DNA of 61,687 bases from a bacterium (GTDB lineage: Bacteria; Ratteibacteria; UBA8468; B48-G9; DTJG01): positions 1-61,687 of the forward strand of contig JAJYYV010000006.1 in the NCBI GenBank assembly GCA_021800535.1, in the 5' to 3' direction. Below are positions 9,258 to 19,088 of the stretch, piece after piece. Both the position numbers and the translations under genes were made by a program. Below the pieces are notes generated by a model. It was not told where the DNA came from and made no database searches. It worked only from the letters and a program-made list of their open reading frames with translations. Every line of letters begins with the position of its first letter. Within the stretch, counting starts at the first letter, position 1.

Positions 9258-10238
9258 TTATATAGTTTTTGTTGGGAAAACTTTAATTTGATAAGGGCAG
9301 GGCGGGATGTTCTGTTTTATAAGAAAATGTGTATAAATTCCTATCATAGCTCCATTATCCATACATAAATTTTTTTCTGGAAACAGGATTTTTATATTTT
9401 TTGTTTTAAAATGCTTCATGATATTATCCCGTAAATATTGATTTTGTATAACCCCGCCGCCAAAAATAAAATTCCGGACAGGATATTTTTCCAAAGCCAT
9501 AGACATTTTTCTTATTATTGTATCAGTTATGGCTTTTTGAAAAGAAGCTGCTATATCCGGGGAATTTTCAAGTCCATGTTCTTTGACATAATAAAATACA
9601 GCAGTTTTAATGCCACTAAAGCTGAAATTAAGACTTTTTAGCAGATACGGGCGCGGAAAATTTATCTTTTTTTCATTCCCTTTACGAGCAATTTTTTCAA
9701 GATTGGGGCCCCCAGGATAAGGAAGTTTTAATATTCTTGCTATTTTATCAAAAGCTTCTCCACAGGCATCATCTAATGTTTTTCCTATGAGTTGAAAATC
9801 AATATAATTTTTAATATAAAACAGACTGGTATGTCCGCCTGAAATAACCAGTCCAAGGCAGGGAAATTCAATATTTTCTATAAAATTTGATGCAATATGT
9901 CCATAAAGATGATTGATAAAATATAATGGTTTTTTAAGAGAATATGCCAGTCCTGCAGCAAAGGAAACCCCAATAATAAGAGAACCTTTTAAACCTGGTG
10001 AGTTTGTTACTCCAATGGCATCAATATCTTCTGCGGAAATAGAAGCTTTGGATAATGCTTCCTGAAAAGAGGGTAATATTTTTTTTAGATGTTCTCTGCT
10101 TGCTAATTCAGGCATAATCCCTCCAAAAGGTTGATGTATCATATTCTGGCTATATATAATATTGGATAATATAGAGCCATTTTTTATAACTCCAATTGAT
10201 GTTTCATCGCATGAAGTTTCTATTCCAAGAATTATCAT
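9258..10238 (-). CDS. tsaD: tRNA N6-adenosine threonylcarbamoyltransferase TsaD
   Basis: 326 residues, normal length. It catalyses the last step of t6A37 formation in ANN-decoding tRNAs, in complex with TsaB/TsaE. The start MIILGIETSCDETS and the metal-binding H110-x-x-x-H114 (INHLYGHI) are diagnostic, as are ISGGHT, SFSGIKTAV and the terminal DNGAMIG. It is the last gene of the leftward nine-gene run, 2 bases after the deacetylase-like gene. tsaB and tsaE are not in the window. Confidence 0.97.
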   Translation of the reverse strand: MIILGIETSCDETSIGVIKNGSILSNIIYSQNMIHQPFGGIMPELASREHLKKILPSFQEALSKASISAEDIDAIGVTNSPGLKGSLIIGVSFAAGLAYSLKKPLYFINHLYGHIASNFIENIEFPCLGLVISGGHTSLFYIKNYIDFQLIGKTLDDACGEAFDKIARILKLPYPGGPNLEKIARKGNEKKINFPRPYLLKSLNFSFSGIKTAVFYYVKEHGLENSPDIAASFQKAITDTIIRKMSMALEKYPVRNFIFGGGVIQNQYLRDNIMKHFKTKNIKILFPEKNLCMDNGAMIGIYTHFLIKQNIPPCPYQIKVFPTKTI

Positions 10239-10240
10239 AA

Positions 10241-11116
10241 TTAATGAACCAATTGGGATACAAAAACTATTTTATATCCCTGGTGTGCAAGTCTTGGTAT
10301 TTGTTGTTCTAAAGCCGCCAGTGTTTCCGGTAAAACATGCCCGATTGCTATTGCATGTCCATTTTTTAATGCAATCTGCTTTGCTTCATTTATGCTTTGG
10401 ACTACAGAATCATAAGAAGTGTTGTCGTCAAGGAAAACATCTCTTCTGACTGTAGGTACGCCTAATTTTTTTGCTTCTATTCCAACAACTGAATATGGTG
10501 TGGTTTCGCTATCAAGGAAAAACAGATTTTTATTTTTTGATTTGATATCGCTTAAAAGTTGTGCCATTTTTTTTTTGTTTGCAGTAAAAAGAGACCCTTC
10601 ATGATTATTAACCCCTACAATATATTTACCAATTTTTTTATAAAATCCATCAAACCTGTGTTTTATTTGTTTTGCAGACATATTTACTGTGATGAATTTT
10701 AAACCTGTCATATCCTTGGAATTATCAGGTTCTAAAGGGAGATGCATAATAATCTGACAGTTAGGGTATTTACTTAAAATTTTTGCATCATATATTCCAT
10801 AAGGGGTCTGTGGAATTACTGCTACGGTTATAGGATATGGTTCTAATTTTTTTACGGCGTCTATAATCTCTGTATTCCAGCCTGCATCATCTATATCAAA
10901 TGCTATCTCTCCATGTCCTTTTGTAAAAGATAGAGGTAATTTTACATGAGGTAATTGTTTTTTAAAAGGCTGAATTATTTTTGTTTTAATAGGAGATATA
11001 ATAGGTGTTATCTCTTTTAATATGAAAAACCCTGTGATAAGGATACAAAGAATAAGAAAGAGCGCCGCTAAAATAAAAACCTTATTATTATTTTTATTCT
11101 TTTTGGAAGTACGCAT
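10241..11116 (-). CDS. Divergent polysaccharide deacetylase family protein (DUF610/YibQ-like)
   Basis: About 291 residues from ATG 11116; an in-frame TTG at 11128 preceded by AGGTG is an alternative start. A lysine-rich N-terminus and one membrane segment (IFILAALFLILCILITGFFI region) anchor it in the inner membrane. The catalytic-like domain shows AFDIDDAGW, AVIPQTPYG, IIMHLPLEP, GVNNHEGSLFT and FFLDSETTP, the pattern of the YibQ/DUF610 branch of NodB-like deacetylases. In many genomes this gene sits beside a C-terminal processing peptidase, as here. The substrate is probably a cell-wall glycan. Confidence 0.88.
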   Translation of the reverse strand: MRTSKKNKNNNKVFILAALFLILCILITGFFILKEITPIISPIKTKIIQPFKKQLPHVKLPLSFTKGHGEIAFDIDDAGWNTEIIDAVKKLEPYPITVAVIPQTPYGIYDAKILSKYPNCQIIMHLPLEPDNSKDMTGLKFITVNMSAKQIKHRFDGFYKKIGKYIVGVNNHEGSLFTANKKKMAQLLSDIKSKNKNLFFLDSETTPYSVVGIEAKKLGVPTVRRDVFLDDNTSYDSVVQSINEAKQIALKNGHAIAIGHVLPETLAALEQQIPRLAHQGYKIVFVSQLVH

Positions 11117-11134
11117 ATTATCTTGCAATCAATG

Positions 11135-12334
11135 TTATACACCTATAGGAGTTTTTTGTGCCAATATCATAGTTTGGATTTCATCATAAGCTTTTTGTAA
11201 TTGGACATCATTTTTTATGTCGCCAATTATATTATTTTTAGGTTCTTTAACAATAATATCCGGTTCTATTCCTATATGGTTGATTTTTTTACCATTAGGT
11301 GTATAATAATAAGCAATTGTAAGTTTAAGTTCAGAACCATGTTTACCAATAGGTATGACATCCTGAACTGTTCCTTTTCCAAAAGTTTTTGTCCCTACAA
11401 GAATACATTGATTGCCAAGATTATCTTTTAGCGCGGCTGTTGTTATTTCTGATGCGCTTGCGCTTCCATCATTTACAAGAATAACAATAGGTCCTTTCCA
11501 TATCTGATTATTACCGGAAAAGAAATAATTATCATACTGTGGTTTTCTTCCTTTTGTGTAAACAATTAGTTTTTTGGAGGGAAGAAAAAGTTGGGATATA
11601 CTTACAGCAGAGTTAAGTAATCCTCCGGGGTTATTTCTTAAATCTATTATAAGTCCTTTTACTTTATCAGAATTAAATTTTTCTAAAGCGGATTTTACTG
11701 AAGCAGCAGTATCCTCCTGGAATACAGAAATTCTCATATATCCTATATTCCCCGGTAAAATTTTATATTTAACAGAATCTATATGGATTATGCTTCTGAT
11801 TAATGGTATCTGAATAATGTTAGAAGTGTTTGGATGTAGAATCCCTATTGTGACTTTTGTCCCTGGTTTTCCTCTTAATTTTTTAACAACATCCCAGAGT
11901 GTCATTCCTTTGGTTGATTCTCCATTTATTTCAAGGATTTTATCACCTGCTTTTATACCTGCTTTCCATGCCGGGCTGTCTTCAATTGGACTGACAACTG
12001 TAATTATATTGTTTTTAATCCCAATTTCTATCCCGATGCCTCCAAATTTTCCTGATGTTAAAATATTTAATTGTTTGGCTTCTTTTGGGGGTAAATATAC
12101 GCTATATGGGTCTAAAGTGGCCAGCATTCCTTCTATTGCTCCTGTAAAAATTCTTTGATCTTTTACAGGTTTAACATAGTTATTTTTAACAATGTTAGCA
12201 ATATTGGCAAATTTATCTAATTGTCTATAAAACTGCGCCTCATTTTTTCTTGCTTCTGAAGCCTTTATATTAAATCCAAAAATGAAACTTAAAACTACAA
12301 GTACCATAATCCATATTATAGTTTTTCTTTTCAT
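11135..12334 (-). CDS. ctpA: S41 C-terminal processing peptidase (Ctp/Prc family)
   Basis: 399 residues. An N-terminal signal anchor (residues 4-22) is followed by a PDZ domain (~95-165: GGIGIEIGI...DKILEINGEST) and the S41 catalytic core. The Ser/Lys dyad is Ser295 in NDGSASASE and Lys320 in FGKGTVQ, 25 residues apart as in Prc and CtpB. It works in the periplasm or at the membrane surface, trimming envelope proteins or controlling cell-wall hydrolases. Its place next to a LysM/NlpC hydrolase two genes upstream suits the latter role (inference). Confidence 0.95.
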   Translation of the reverse strand: MKRKTIIWIMVLVVLSFIFGFNIKASEARKNEAQFYRQLDKFANIANIVKNNYVKPVKDQRIFTGAIEGMLATLDPYSVYLPPKEAKQLNILTSGKFGGIGIEIGIKNNIITVVSPIEDSPAWKAGIKAGDKILEINGESTKGMTLWDVVKKLRGKPGTKVTIGILHPNTSNIIQIPLIRSIIHIDSVKYKILPGNIGYMRISVFQEDTAASVKSALEKFNSDKVKGLIIDLRNNPGGLLNSAVSISQLFLPSKKLIVYTKGRKPQYDNYFFSGNNQIWKGPIVILVNDGSASASEITTAALKDNLGNQCILVGTKTFGKGTVQDVIPIGKHGSELKLTIAYYYTPNGKKINHIGIEPDIIVKEPKNNIIGDIKNDVQLQKAYDEIQTMILAQKTPIGV

Positions 12335-12349
12335 AATATTCTTTCTCCT

Positions 12350-13855
12350 TTAGCGTGTTTGTCTCGTTTTGGCTCGAACATTGTCCAGTTCTTCCATTAA
12401 AATTTTTGCTACTATTAAAATGTCCGCCTTTCCTTTGCTTTTTTTCATTACCATACCTTTCAGAAAATTACTTATATTACTTGCCTGTACGTTATTTTGG
12501 GCATCAATAGCATCCCAGTAATCTTTTACTGCTTTTGGATACTCTGTTATGACTTCTTTAACCCACTGTCTAATTGTTTTTTCGTCCTGTACCTGAATGA
12601 GATGTTTTTCATTAACTATTTCTATAGCTGATTTTCCTGTATCAAGCATTTCAGTCAAAACTTCTTTTCCTGAAGTTGCTGTAATTTTTTTTGAATTAAC
12701 CAGTTCTATTAATTCTGCAAAATTTTTTGAGGAAATAGGACAAATCTTAATAGATATATTTCTTTCTTTAAGTATTCCAAGCAGGACTGTTTGTATCCAG
12801 TTGGAAACTATTTCTGGTTCTTTATAAAAAGAAACTGTTTCCTCAAAATAATCTGCAAGTTTTTTTTCTGAAGTAAGAACAGAAATATTATATTCTGAAA
12901 GATTATATTGGTCAAGAAATCTTTTTTGTTTTTGGGCAGGAATCTCTCCTATTTGTAAAGAAATTTTTTCAACTATATCTTGTGGAATTTTTATAGGTAA
13001 AAGGTCTGGCTCAGGAAAATATCTATAATCATGAGCTTCTTCTTTTGTTCTCATACTTTCTGTTGTCTGGTTTGTTTCATCCCAGAGTCTTGTTTCCTGA
13101 ATGACTTTTTTATTTGTTTCTAATAGGTGCATCTGTCTGACAGATTCAAATTGTAAAGCTTTTCTAACAGATTTAAAAGAATTCATGTTTTTAATTTCTG
13201 TTTTTGTTCCTAGTTCTTTTGAGTCATAAAAATTTACAGAAATATTTGCATCACATCTTAAAGAACCCTCTTCCATATTACAATCACTTACTTCAATATA
13301 TTGAAGTATTTTTTTTAGTTCCAAAAGAAATGCTTCTGCTTCCTGGGGAGAGGAAATCCCTGGTTCAGTAACTATTTCCATTAAAGGAACACCCGCCCTG
13401 TTAAAGTCTACCAGAGATATATTTTCATTATGTTCACTATGGATTAGTTTTCCCGTATCTTCCTCCAGATGGATTCTTCTTAAGGGTGTTTTTTTATTAT
13501 TTATATTTAGATATCCATTAATTGCCAGAGGTTGATTGTATTGAGAAATTTGAAAATTTTTTGGAAGGTCAGGATAAAAATATGATTTTCTTACAAATAC
13601 ACATTCTGAGGGAATTTGACAATTTAGAGCTAAGGCAGTTTTTATTCCTAATTCAAGGGTTTTATAATTGAAAACAGGAAGGGACCCTGGCAGACCAACG
13701 CATACAGGACACACCTGGGAATTTTCTTTTTCTCCAAATTTTGTAGAGCAGGAGCAAAACATCTTGGATTCTGTTAATAATTCAACATGAATTTCAAGTC
13801 CGATTGTGATTTTATATTTATTTTCATAAATATCGTTTGTAGTTTCATCCGCCAT
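12350..13855 (-). CDS. gatB: Asp/Glu-tRNA amidotransferase subunit B
   Basis: 501 residues from ATG 13855; this ATG overlaps the end of the upstream hydrolase gene by 11 bases, and a longer frame would begin at a TTG. The family signature IGLEIHVELLTESKMFC starts near residue 16, with the Zn-site cysteines (CSCS...CPVC) and LPVFNYKT. The C-terminal YqeY-like tRNA-binding domain follows. With GatA and GatC it converts misacylated Glu-tRNA(Gln) or Asp-tRNA(Asn). gatA and gatC are not in the window, so the subunits are dispersed. Confidence 0.97.
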   Translation of the reverse strand: MADETTNDIYENKYKITIGLEIHVELLTESKMFCSCSTKFGEKENSQVCPVCVGLPGSLPVFNYKTLELGIKTALALNCQIPSECVFVRKSYFYPDLPKNFQISQYNQPLAINGYLNINNKKTPLRRIHLEEDTGKLIHSEHNENISLVDFNRAGVPLMEIVTEPGISSPQEAEAFLLELKKILQYIEVSDCNMEEGSLRCDANISVNFYDSKELGTKTEIKNMNSFKSVRKALQFESVRQMHLLETNKKVIQETRLWDETNQTTESMRTKEEAHDYRYFPEPDLLPIKIPQDIVEKISLQIGEIPAQKQKRFLDQYNLSEYNISVLTSEKKLADYFEETVSFYKEPEIVSNWIQTVLLGILKERNISIKICPISSKNFAELIELVNSKKITATSGKEVLTEMLDTGKSAIEIVNEKHLIQVQDEKTIRQWVKEVITEYPKAVKDYWDAIDAQNNVQASNISNFLKGMVMKKSKGKADILIVAKILMEELDNVRAKTRQTR

Positions 13856-15308
13856 TTCCGTTTTCTGCAAAATATGTTCTTACTCCGGCAATATGTGCCC
13901 TTAAATAAGAATTAAGTCGTGTAATTACAACTCTGCCTTCATCTGTACCTGCCTGTATAAATCTATTATTTCCAATATAAATACCAACATGGTCTATATA
14001 ATATCCACCAAAGTGAAAAAATATAAGATCACCAGGTTGGGCTTCGGCTAAATGTATCGGATGCCCGTATCTATATTGTTCTGCTGCTGTTCTGGGAAGA
14101 TTAATTCCTATTTCTTTATATACTCTTTGAGTTAATCCTGAACAGTCTATTCCATCCCGGGATGTTCCTCCATAAACATAAGGTGTTCCAAGGAATGTAT
14201 CTGCATATTGAATAATTTTATGACCAATAGATGCAAAAAAATTGTTGTCAGTTTGTGATGTTTCAGAATTAGAATTTGTAGTTTTATTTGCAACTTCCGG
14301 TATGACAATAATTTCTCCGGGAGTCACCAGATTATTTGTAATTAGATTCTCTTTTGCAAGCCAATTAGGATTAATTTGAAATTTTTTTGCTATAGAGGCT
14401 AAAGTATCACCAATTTTTACCTGATAATATATTACAGAAGAGGCGTTATTTATTACAGAACTTACATTTTTAGGTTCAACAATATTTGTTTTTGTTTGTA
14501 TAGATGTTTGTTTCTCTGTAGTAGCATATGCTATTTGTTGAGTGGAAGTCCGGGTTTGGTTTATAGATTGGCCTACAATTAATCTTTGTCCCATTCTTAA
14601 GTCATAAGGGTTGTGAATACCATTAACTCTTTCAAGCCATCCAATAGATACTCCATATCTTGCAGCAATAGAATCAAGAGTGTTCCCCCATTGAACAATA
14701 TAGTATTTATTTGAGTAATTGGAATAATTTGTTTCAACAGGAGTATTGTAGGATTGGTTTATATATTGACCTACAATTAATCTTTGCCCCATTCTTAAGT
14801 CATAAGGATTCTGGATACCATTGACTCTTTCAAGCCATCCAATAGATACTCCATACCTTGAAGCAATAGAACTAAGGGTATCTCCCCATTGAATAGTGTA
14901 GTATTTGTTTGAGTAATTGGAATAATTTGTTTCAACAGGAGTATTGTAGGATTGCCCTACAATTAATTTTTGTCCTATTTCTAAGTCATAAGGATTGTTA
15001 ATACCATTAACTTTTTCCAACCACCCAATAGATACTCCATACCTTGAAGCAATAGAGCTAAGAGTATCCCCCCATTGAATAGTGTAGTATTTATTTGAAT
15101 AATTTCCTACAATAAGTCTTTGTCCGATATAAATGTCATTATTCCTTAGGTTGTTCCATGATTTAATCTGCTGGATAGAGCAGTGATATTTACCGGCAAG
15201 ATAGGATAAATTTTCTCCTTGTTTGACTATATGATAAGTTTGGGCTTTAAGTAAAGTAATTGTACATAATATAGTTAAGAACGAAATTATTATTTTCCAT
15301 TTTTTCAT
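13845..15308 (-). CDS. Secreted LysM-NlpC/P60 peptidoglycan endopeptidase
   Basis: 487 residues. A signal peptide (1-22) is followed by five LysM domains at about 25-67, 74-117, 136-180, 201-245 and 294-337, then an NlpC/P60 domain from ~362. The nucleophile is Cys389 (GIDCSG) and the His is His440 (DHVGIYIG). It should bind peptidoglycan and cleave peptide cross-links. LysM 2-4 and their linkers are nearly identical at DNA level (14576-15100), a sign of recent internal expansion. The start overlaps the cysE stop by one base. Confidence 0.93.
   Translation of the reverse strand: MKKWKIIISFLTILCTITLLKAQTYHIVKQGENLSYLAGKYHCSIQQIKSWNNLRNNDIYIGQRLIVGNYSNKYYTIQWGDTLSSIASRYGVSIGWLEKVNGINNPYDLEIGQKLIVGQSYNTPVETNYSNYSNKYYTIQWGDTLSSIASRYGVSIGWLERVNGIQNPYDLRMGQRLIVGQYINQSYNTPVETNYSNYSNKYYIVQWGNTLDSIAARYGVSIGWLERVNGIHNPYDLRMGQRLIVGQSINQTRTSTQQIAYATTEKQTSIQTKTNIVEPKNVSSVINNASSVIYYQVKIGDTLASIAKKFQINPNWLAKENLITNNLVTPGEIIVIPEVANKTTNSNSETSQTDNNFFASIGHKIIQYADTFLGTPYVYGGTSRDGIDCSGLTQRVYKEIGINLPRTAAEQYRYGHPIHLAEAQPGDLIFFHFGGYYIDHVGIYIGNNRFIQAGTDEGRVVITRLNSYLRAHIAGVRTYFAENGNGG
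14576..15100 (-). repeat. Nearly identical tandem LysM-coding repeats
   Basis: Three consecutive LysM-plus-linker units of roughly 180-200 bp inside the NlpC gene share long identical runs (for example the stretch encoding GVSIGWLE(R/K)VNGI and the linker SYNTPVETNYSNYSNKYY). Repeat number could vary by slippage or recombination. Confidence 0.8.
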
Positions 15309-15955
15309 TATGCCTCCTTTTTAATCTGTGTTTCTAATTTTTCTAATCTTTCAATAATTTTTCCTTGTTCTTTAATAATCATTTTTAATGCCTTTGCAAT
15401 AGGGTCAGGCAGTTTATCATGGTCAAGGTCTATAATATTTTCTGTTTTTCTAACTGCTGTTCCTGGAACTCCAACTACTGTTGTATTAGGAGGAACTGAT
15501 TTTACCACTACAGAACCTGCTCCTATCATTGCATTATCTCCAATTTCTATTGGGCCAAGAACAATTGCTCCTGCACCAATTACTACATTGTTGTCTACAG
15601 TTGGATGTCTTTTTTTCTTCTCATGGGTAACCCCGCCTAAAACAACCCCTTGATACAATAAGACATCATCTTTAATTACTGTTGTTTCTCCTATAACAAC
15701 ACCCATACCATGGTCAATAAAAAATCTTCTGCCTATTTTTGCTCCAGGATGTATTTCAATTCCTGTAAAAAACCTTGTTATAGTAGAAAGAATTCTGGCA
15801 AAAGTTTTACAACCACACTTCCATAAAACATGATTGATTCTATACATCCATATTGCATGTAAACCTGAATAACATAAAATAATTTCAACTACATTTTTTG
15901 CTGCAGGGTCTTTTTTAAAAACTGTCTCTATATCTTCCCTTATTTTTTTAAACAT
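15308..15955 (-). CDS. cysE: Serine O-acetyltransferase
   Basis: 215 residues of the short (EpsC-like) CysE type. It forms O-acetylserine for cysteine synthesis. The left-handed beta-helix has hexapeptide repeats from [25 protein letters not shown] through [26 protein letters not shown], and the active-site His-Gly-x-Gly segment is intact. A C-terminal helix may be a coiled coil. It lies 1 base from the E2 gene upstream and overlaps the NlpC gene start. cysK is not in the window. Confidence 0.95.
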   Translation of the reverse strand: MFKKIREDIETVFKKDPAAKNVVEIILCYSGLHAIWMYRINHVLWKCGCKTFARILSTITRFFTGIEIHPGAKIGRRFFIDHGMGVVIGETTVIKDDVLLYQGVVLGGVTHEKKKRHPTVDNNVVIGAGAIVLGPIEIGDNAMIGAGSVVVKSVPPNTTVVGVPGTAVRKTENIIDLDHDKLPDPIAKALKMIIKEQGKIIERLEKLETQIKKEA

Positions 15956-15956
15956 G

Positions 15957-17135
15957 TCAAATTTCTAAATTTTCAATTCGTTTTTGTAATGTTTGAAGAA
16001 ATTTTCCGCCATAGGTACCATCAATAATTCTATGGTCAAGAGACAGAGTAACCCACATTGTTTCAGCGATGGTTATATTATTGCTTTTTATAATCGGTTC
16101 TTTTTCAATTGTACCTACAGCCATAATTGCAACTCCAGGAGGACTTATAATTGCTGAAAAATTTTTTACCCCAAACATACCAAGATTGGAAATTACAAAT
16201 CTTGCTCCCTCTCCCATATCTTCTTTGGAGAGGGTTTTATTTTTTGCTCTGGTTACTATATTTTCTCTAAGAGAGGATATTTCTTCAATAGTTTTATTTG
16301 CTACATCTTTGATAATAGGAACTATAAGCCCATCTTCAATACTTATTGCAAGTCCTATGTCTATTGTTTTGTATAGTCTTATTTGATTATTTACAACTGC
16401 CGCATTTAATAAAGGGAAATCTTTTATTGTTCTGGCTGTCCAAAAAATTAAAAAATCAGTATATGTAATCTTTTTTTCTTTAGATTTTTTTTCTTTTTCT
16501 TTTGTTATATTATCCATTAAAAATCTTGATGAAAGATAATAATGAGGAATATTTTGTTTGCTGTATGTTAATTTATCTGCTATGATTTTTCTAAATGGCG
16601 TCCATTGCATAACTTCATATTGGGGATTTCCCTGGGATTTTAATATTTCAGCATAGTATAAAACATCTTTTTTTTCTATTCTTCCGCCTTCTCCTGTTCC
16701 CTGAATGTCTGAAAGAGAAATTCCCATTTCTTCTGCCAATTTTTTTGCCACCGGGCTTACTTTAATTCTTCCTTCATCCACTGATTTTTTTTCTTGTTTT
16801 ATAATTGGGGCTTCTTTAGAAATGGCATCTTCTGTTTGTTTTGGTTCAACTTTTTTTTCAGATATTTGGGGTTTTTCCGGAATTTCTTCATCTGGTTTAT
16901 CAGTTATATATCCAATAACAGTTATTACAGCAATAGAAGTATCAGAAGCCGGATATAAAATTTTTCTTAAATATCCTTCATAAAGAGATTCAATTTCAAA
17001 ATTTGTTTTATCACTCATTACTTCAAATAGAACTTCTCCTTTTTTAACATAATCTCCTTCATTTTTAGCCCATCTTACTATATAGCCTTCTTCCATTGTT
17101 TCGCCTAATTTAGGCATTATTATTTCTTTTATCAT
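15957..17135 (-). CDS. pdhC: 2-oxo acid dehydrogenase complex E2 (dihydrolipoamide acyltransferase)
   Basis: 392 residues. One lipoyl domain (1-75) has the lipoylated Lys43 in SDKTNFE. The peripheral-subunit-binding domain (about 123-160) has [14 protein letters not shown] and GTGEGGRI. The catalytic domain ends with DHRIIDG at 367-373. It transfers the acyl group to CoA in the pyruvate or acetoin dehydrogenase complex; which one cannot be decided here. Its start overlaps the E1-beta stop by 4 bases (ATGA). No E3 gene is nearby. Confidence 0.93.
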   Translation of the reverse strand: MIKEIIMPKLGETMEEGYIVRWAKNEGDYVKKGEVLFEVMSDKTNFEIESLYEGYLRKILYPASDTSIAVITVIGYITDKPDEEIPEKPQISEKKVEPKQTEDAISKEAPIIKQEKKSVDEGRIKVSPVAKKLAEEMGISLSDIQGTGEGGRIEKKDVLYYAEILKSQGNPQYEVMQWTPFRKIIADKLTYSKQNIPHYYLSSRFLMDNITKEKEKKSKEKKITYTDFLIFWTARTIKDFPLLNAAVVNNQIRLYKTIDIGLAISIEDGLIVPIIKDVANKTIEEISSLRENIVTRAKNKTLSKEDMGEGARFVISNLGMFGVKNFSAIISPPGVAIMAVGTIEKEPIIKSNNITIAETMWVTLSLDHRIIDGTYGGKFLQTLQKRIENLEI

Positions 17136-18106
17136 GAAGTTATTAATTTTACCTCCCGGATAATATCATCAATCTGAGGAATTGCGATTTTTTCAAGCAC
17201 AGGACTTTTAGGCATAGGAACATCTGCTCCTGCAATTCTTTTTATTGGAGCATCAAGATAATCAAAGCATTCTTCCATAATTTTCATACCAACTTCTGCT
17301 CCTGTTCCTCCTGTTTTTGTATCTTCTTCCACAATAATAACCTTATTGGTTTTTTTTATGGATTTTTTAATTGTTTCCATATCAAGAGGCAGTAGTGTTC
17401 TCAGATCAATTACTTCTACGTTTATTCCATCTTTTTCTAATATTTTTGCCGCTTCTAAAGAAAAAAGCATCATTCTTGAATAAGATAAAATTGTTACATC
17501 TTTTCCTTCTTTTTTTATATCAGCAATGCCAATAGGTATTGTATATTCCTCTTCCGGAACAGGGCCTTTAATATTATAAAGCATTTTATGTTCAATAAAT
17601 ATAACAGGGTTATCATCTCTGATGGCACTTTTAAGAAGTCCTTTTGCATCATAAGAGGTGGAAGGCATAACAACTTTTAAACCAGGTATATGTAAAAGCC
17701 ACGCTTCTAAACTTTGTGAGTGATGCGCTCCAAGGGACCTTCCTGTTCCTCCTTCTGTTCTTATGGTAAGAGGCACCTTTGTTTTTCCACCAAACATATA
17801 TCTGATTTTTGCTGCCTGATTGGCTATTTGTTCCAGACATAGTGGAATAAAATCAATATACATTATTTCAACTACCGGCCTCATTCCTGTCATTGCAGCT
17901 CCTATACCAATACCTACTATTGCAGATTCAGAAATTGGCGTATCTTTTACCCTGTCATCACCAAATTTTTTCCATAAATCAGCTGTAACCCCATAGGCTC
18001 CTCCATATATGGCGATATCTTCTCCGGCTGAAAATACAGTTGAATCCCTTTCCATTTCTTCTTTTAAAGCTTCATTAAGTGCCTGTCTATATGTAATTTC
18101 TCTCAT
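17132..18106 (-). CDS. pdhB: 2-oxo acid dehydrogenase complex E1 component, beta subunit
   Basis: About 324 residues from ATG 18106 (MREITYRQALNEAL). The family motifs are GEDIAIYGGAYGVT, DTPISESAIVGIGIGAAMTG, RTEGGTGRSLGAHHSQSLEAW and VIDLRTLLPLD. It pairs with an E1-alpha subunit that binds thiamine diphosphate, but no E1-alpha gene is next to it; the gene upstream encodes a membrane methyltransferase. The complex subunits are therefore split in the genome. It is co-transcribed with E2. Confidence 0.93.
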   Translation of the reverse strand: MREITYRQALNEALKEEMERDSTVFSAGEDIAIYGGAYGVTADLWKKFGDDRVKDTPISESAIVGIGIGAAMTGMRPVVEIMYIDFIPLCLEQIANQAAKIRYMFGGKTKVPLTIRTEGGTGRSLGAHHSQSLEAWLLHIPGLKVVMPSTSYDAKGLLKSAIRDDNPVIFIEHKMLYNIKGPVPEEEYTIPIGIADIKKEGKDVTILSYSRMMLFSLEAAKILEKDGINVEVIDLRTLLPLDMETIKKSIKKTNKVIIVEEDTKTGGTGAEVGMKIMEECFDYLDAPIKRIAGADVPMPKSPVLEKIAIPQIDDIIREVKLITS

Positions 18107-18125
18107 GATTTCTTTGTTCCAAATT

Positions 18126-18761
18126 TCAATGTAATACAATTTGAATCATAGTTGAAATATCAGAGCGTGCCACTATTAAAAATAATGCTTTTAATATAAA
18201 AAGACTCTGGACCAAAAAAAGTGCCAGTGAAAAAACAGAAAAATGGTATAATATCGTCCTTTTTTTTGTATTTAAAAGCTTAAAAGGAAATATAAACGGT
18301 ACGCTTTTTTTATAATTCAGATAACTTTCTCCAAATCTTAAAATTAACTCTTTTTCTTCATATAATTTAGCATATAAAAAAATAAATAATATAATTCCTA
18401 TTGAAATAAATAAATAAGAGATATCCTTTAACAGAAAAGCAGAACCGACAAAAAGAAAACTATATCCTAAATACATTGGATTTCTGCAATATTTATAAAC
18501 TCCATTTATAATAAGATTTTCTGGTGGGAAATTAGGAAGCATTGTTCCTCTTTGATGGAGGGCTATAAAAGAGGTGATGGTAAAGAAAAATCCGGGGATT
18601 AAAAATATAATTCCTAAAATAAAATTTACTATCTCGTTATGAGGAAATATAAAAGATAAATTTTTACCTTTGGGTAAATATAAAAAAAAGAAAATAGGAA
18701 TTATTATCCACTCCCAGATTACTCCTAAAGATACCAAAAAAAATAATTGAGTTTTTTTCAT
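18126..18761 (-). CDS. Isoprenylcysteine methyltransferase (ICMT/PEMT)-family membrane protein
   Basis: About 211 residues from ATG 18761; a TTG at 18782 is a less likely start. Four to five membrane segments are visible. The C-terminal half has the family's SAM-binding pattern: YCRNPMYLGY, then KLYEEKELILRFGESYLNYKKSVPFIFP. Bacterial members methylate unknown lipids or small molecules. First gene of the leftward run, 19 bases before the E1-beta start; no functional link to the dehydrogenase is evident. Confidence 0.82.
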   Translation of the reverse strand: MKKTQLFFLVSLGVIWEWIIIPIFFFLYLPKGKNLSFIFPHNEIVNFILGIIFLIPGFFFTITSFIALHQRGTMLPNFPPENLIINGVYKYCRNPMYLGYSFLFVGSAFLLKDISYLFISIGIILFIFLYAKLYEEKELILRFGESYLNYKKSVPFIFPFKLLNTKKRTILYHFSVFSLALFLVQSLFILKALFLIVARSDISTMIQIVLH

Positions 18762-18838
18762 TTTTTTATTTCTATATATCAATCAACCCCGCAACCCCGT
18801 TTCAGTTATTAAACCGGAAAATTACCGAATCTATATAA

Positions 18839-18867
18839 ACCTTACAATATATTTCTATAAATGTCAA
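18839..18867 (-). promoter_or_regulatory. Candidate promoter for the leftward nine-gene run
   Basis: On the minus strand TTGACA (18867-18862), a 17-base spacer and TAAGGT (18844-18839). The -35 is perfect, the -10 weak. The leader would be about 70 bases before ATG 18761. Confidence 0.5.
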
Positions 18868-19018
18868 TTTTACTAACTCCTAATATTATATTCCGCCCTG
18901 ATTTATTAATAGAACAGGTACGTCTTGCGCAAATAAAACTGTGCTTAGATAAAAAAATTCCATCATAGCACAAATAATTATATAATAAGACAGATATTAT
19001 TGGTTATAGAAAATATCC

Positions 19019-19047
19019 TTGAAATGAAAAGCAGACTTTGTTATAAT
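19019..19047 (+). promoter_or_regulatory. Sigma-70-type promoter of zwf-pgl
   Basis: TTGAAA (19019-19024), a 17-base spacer, TATAAT (19042-19047). Transcription would start near 19054, giving a leader of about 35 bases with AGGA at 19081-19084 before ATG 19089. Confidence 0.75.
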
Positions 19048-19088
19048 GTAAACTTAAGACTCGTTCTTGGAATGATTTTCAGGAAATT

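Larger units (their letters stand above)
18762..19088. other. Divergent intergenic region between the leftward nine-gene run and zwf
   Basis: 327 bases without a gene. It holds a leftward promoter candidate (18839-18867) and a rightward one (19019-19047), listed separately. I see no riboswitch-like fold or further open frame. Confidence 0.7.

Noticed and set aside
14576-15100. Possible mobile or regulatory repeats
   Set aside because: They are in-frame LysM-coding units within one gene.
18126-18782. E1-alpha subunit expected before E1-beta
   Set aside because: The product is a multi-TM ICMT-like protein with no thiamine-binding motif.
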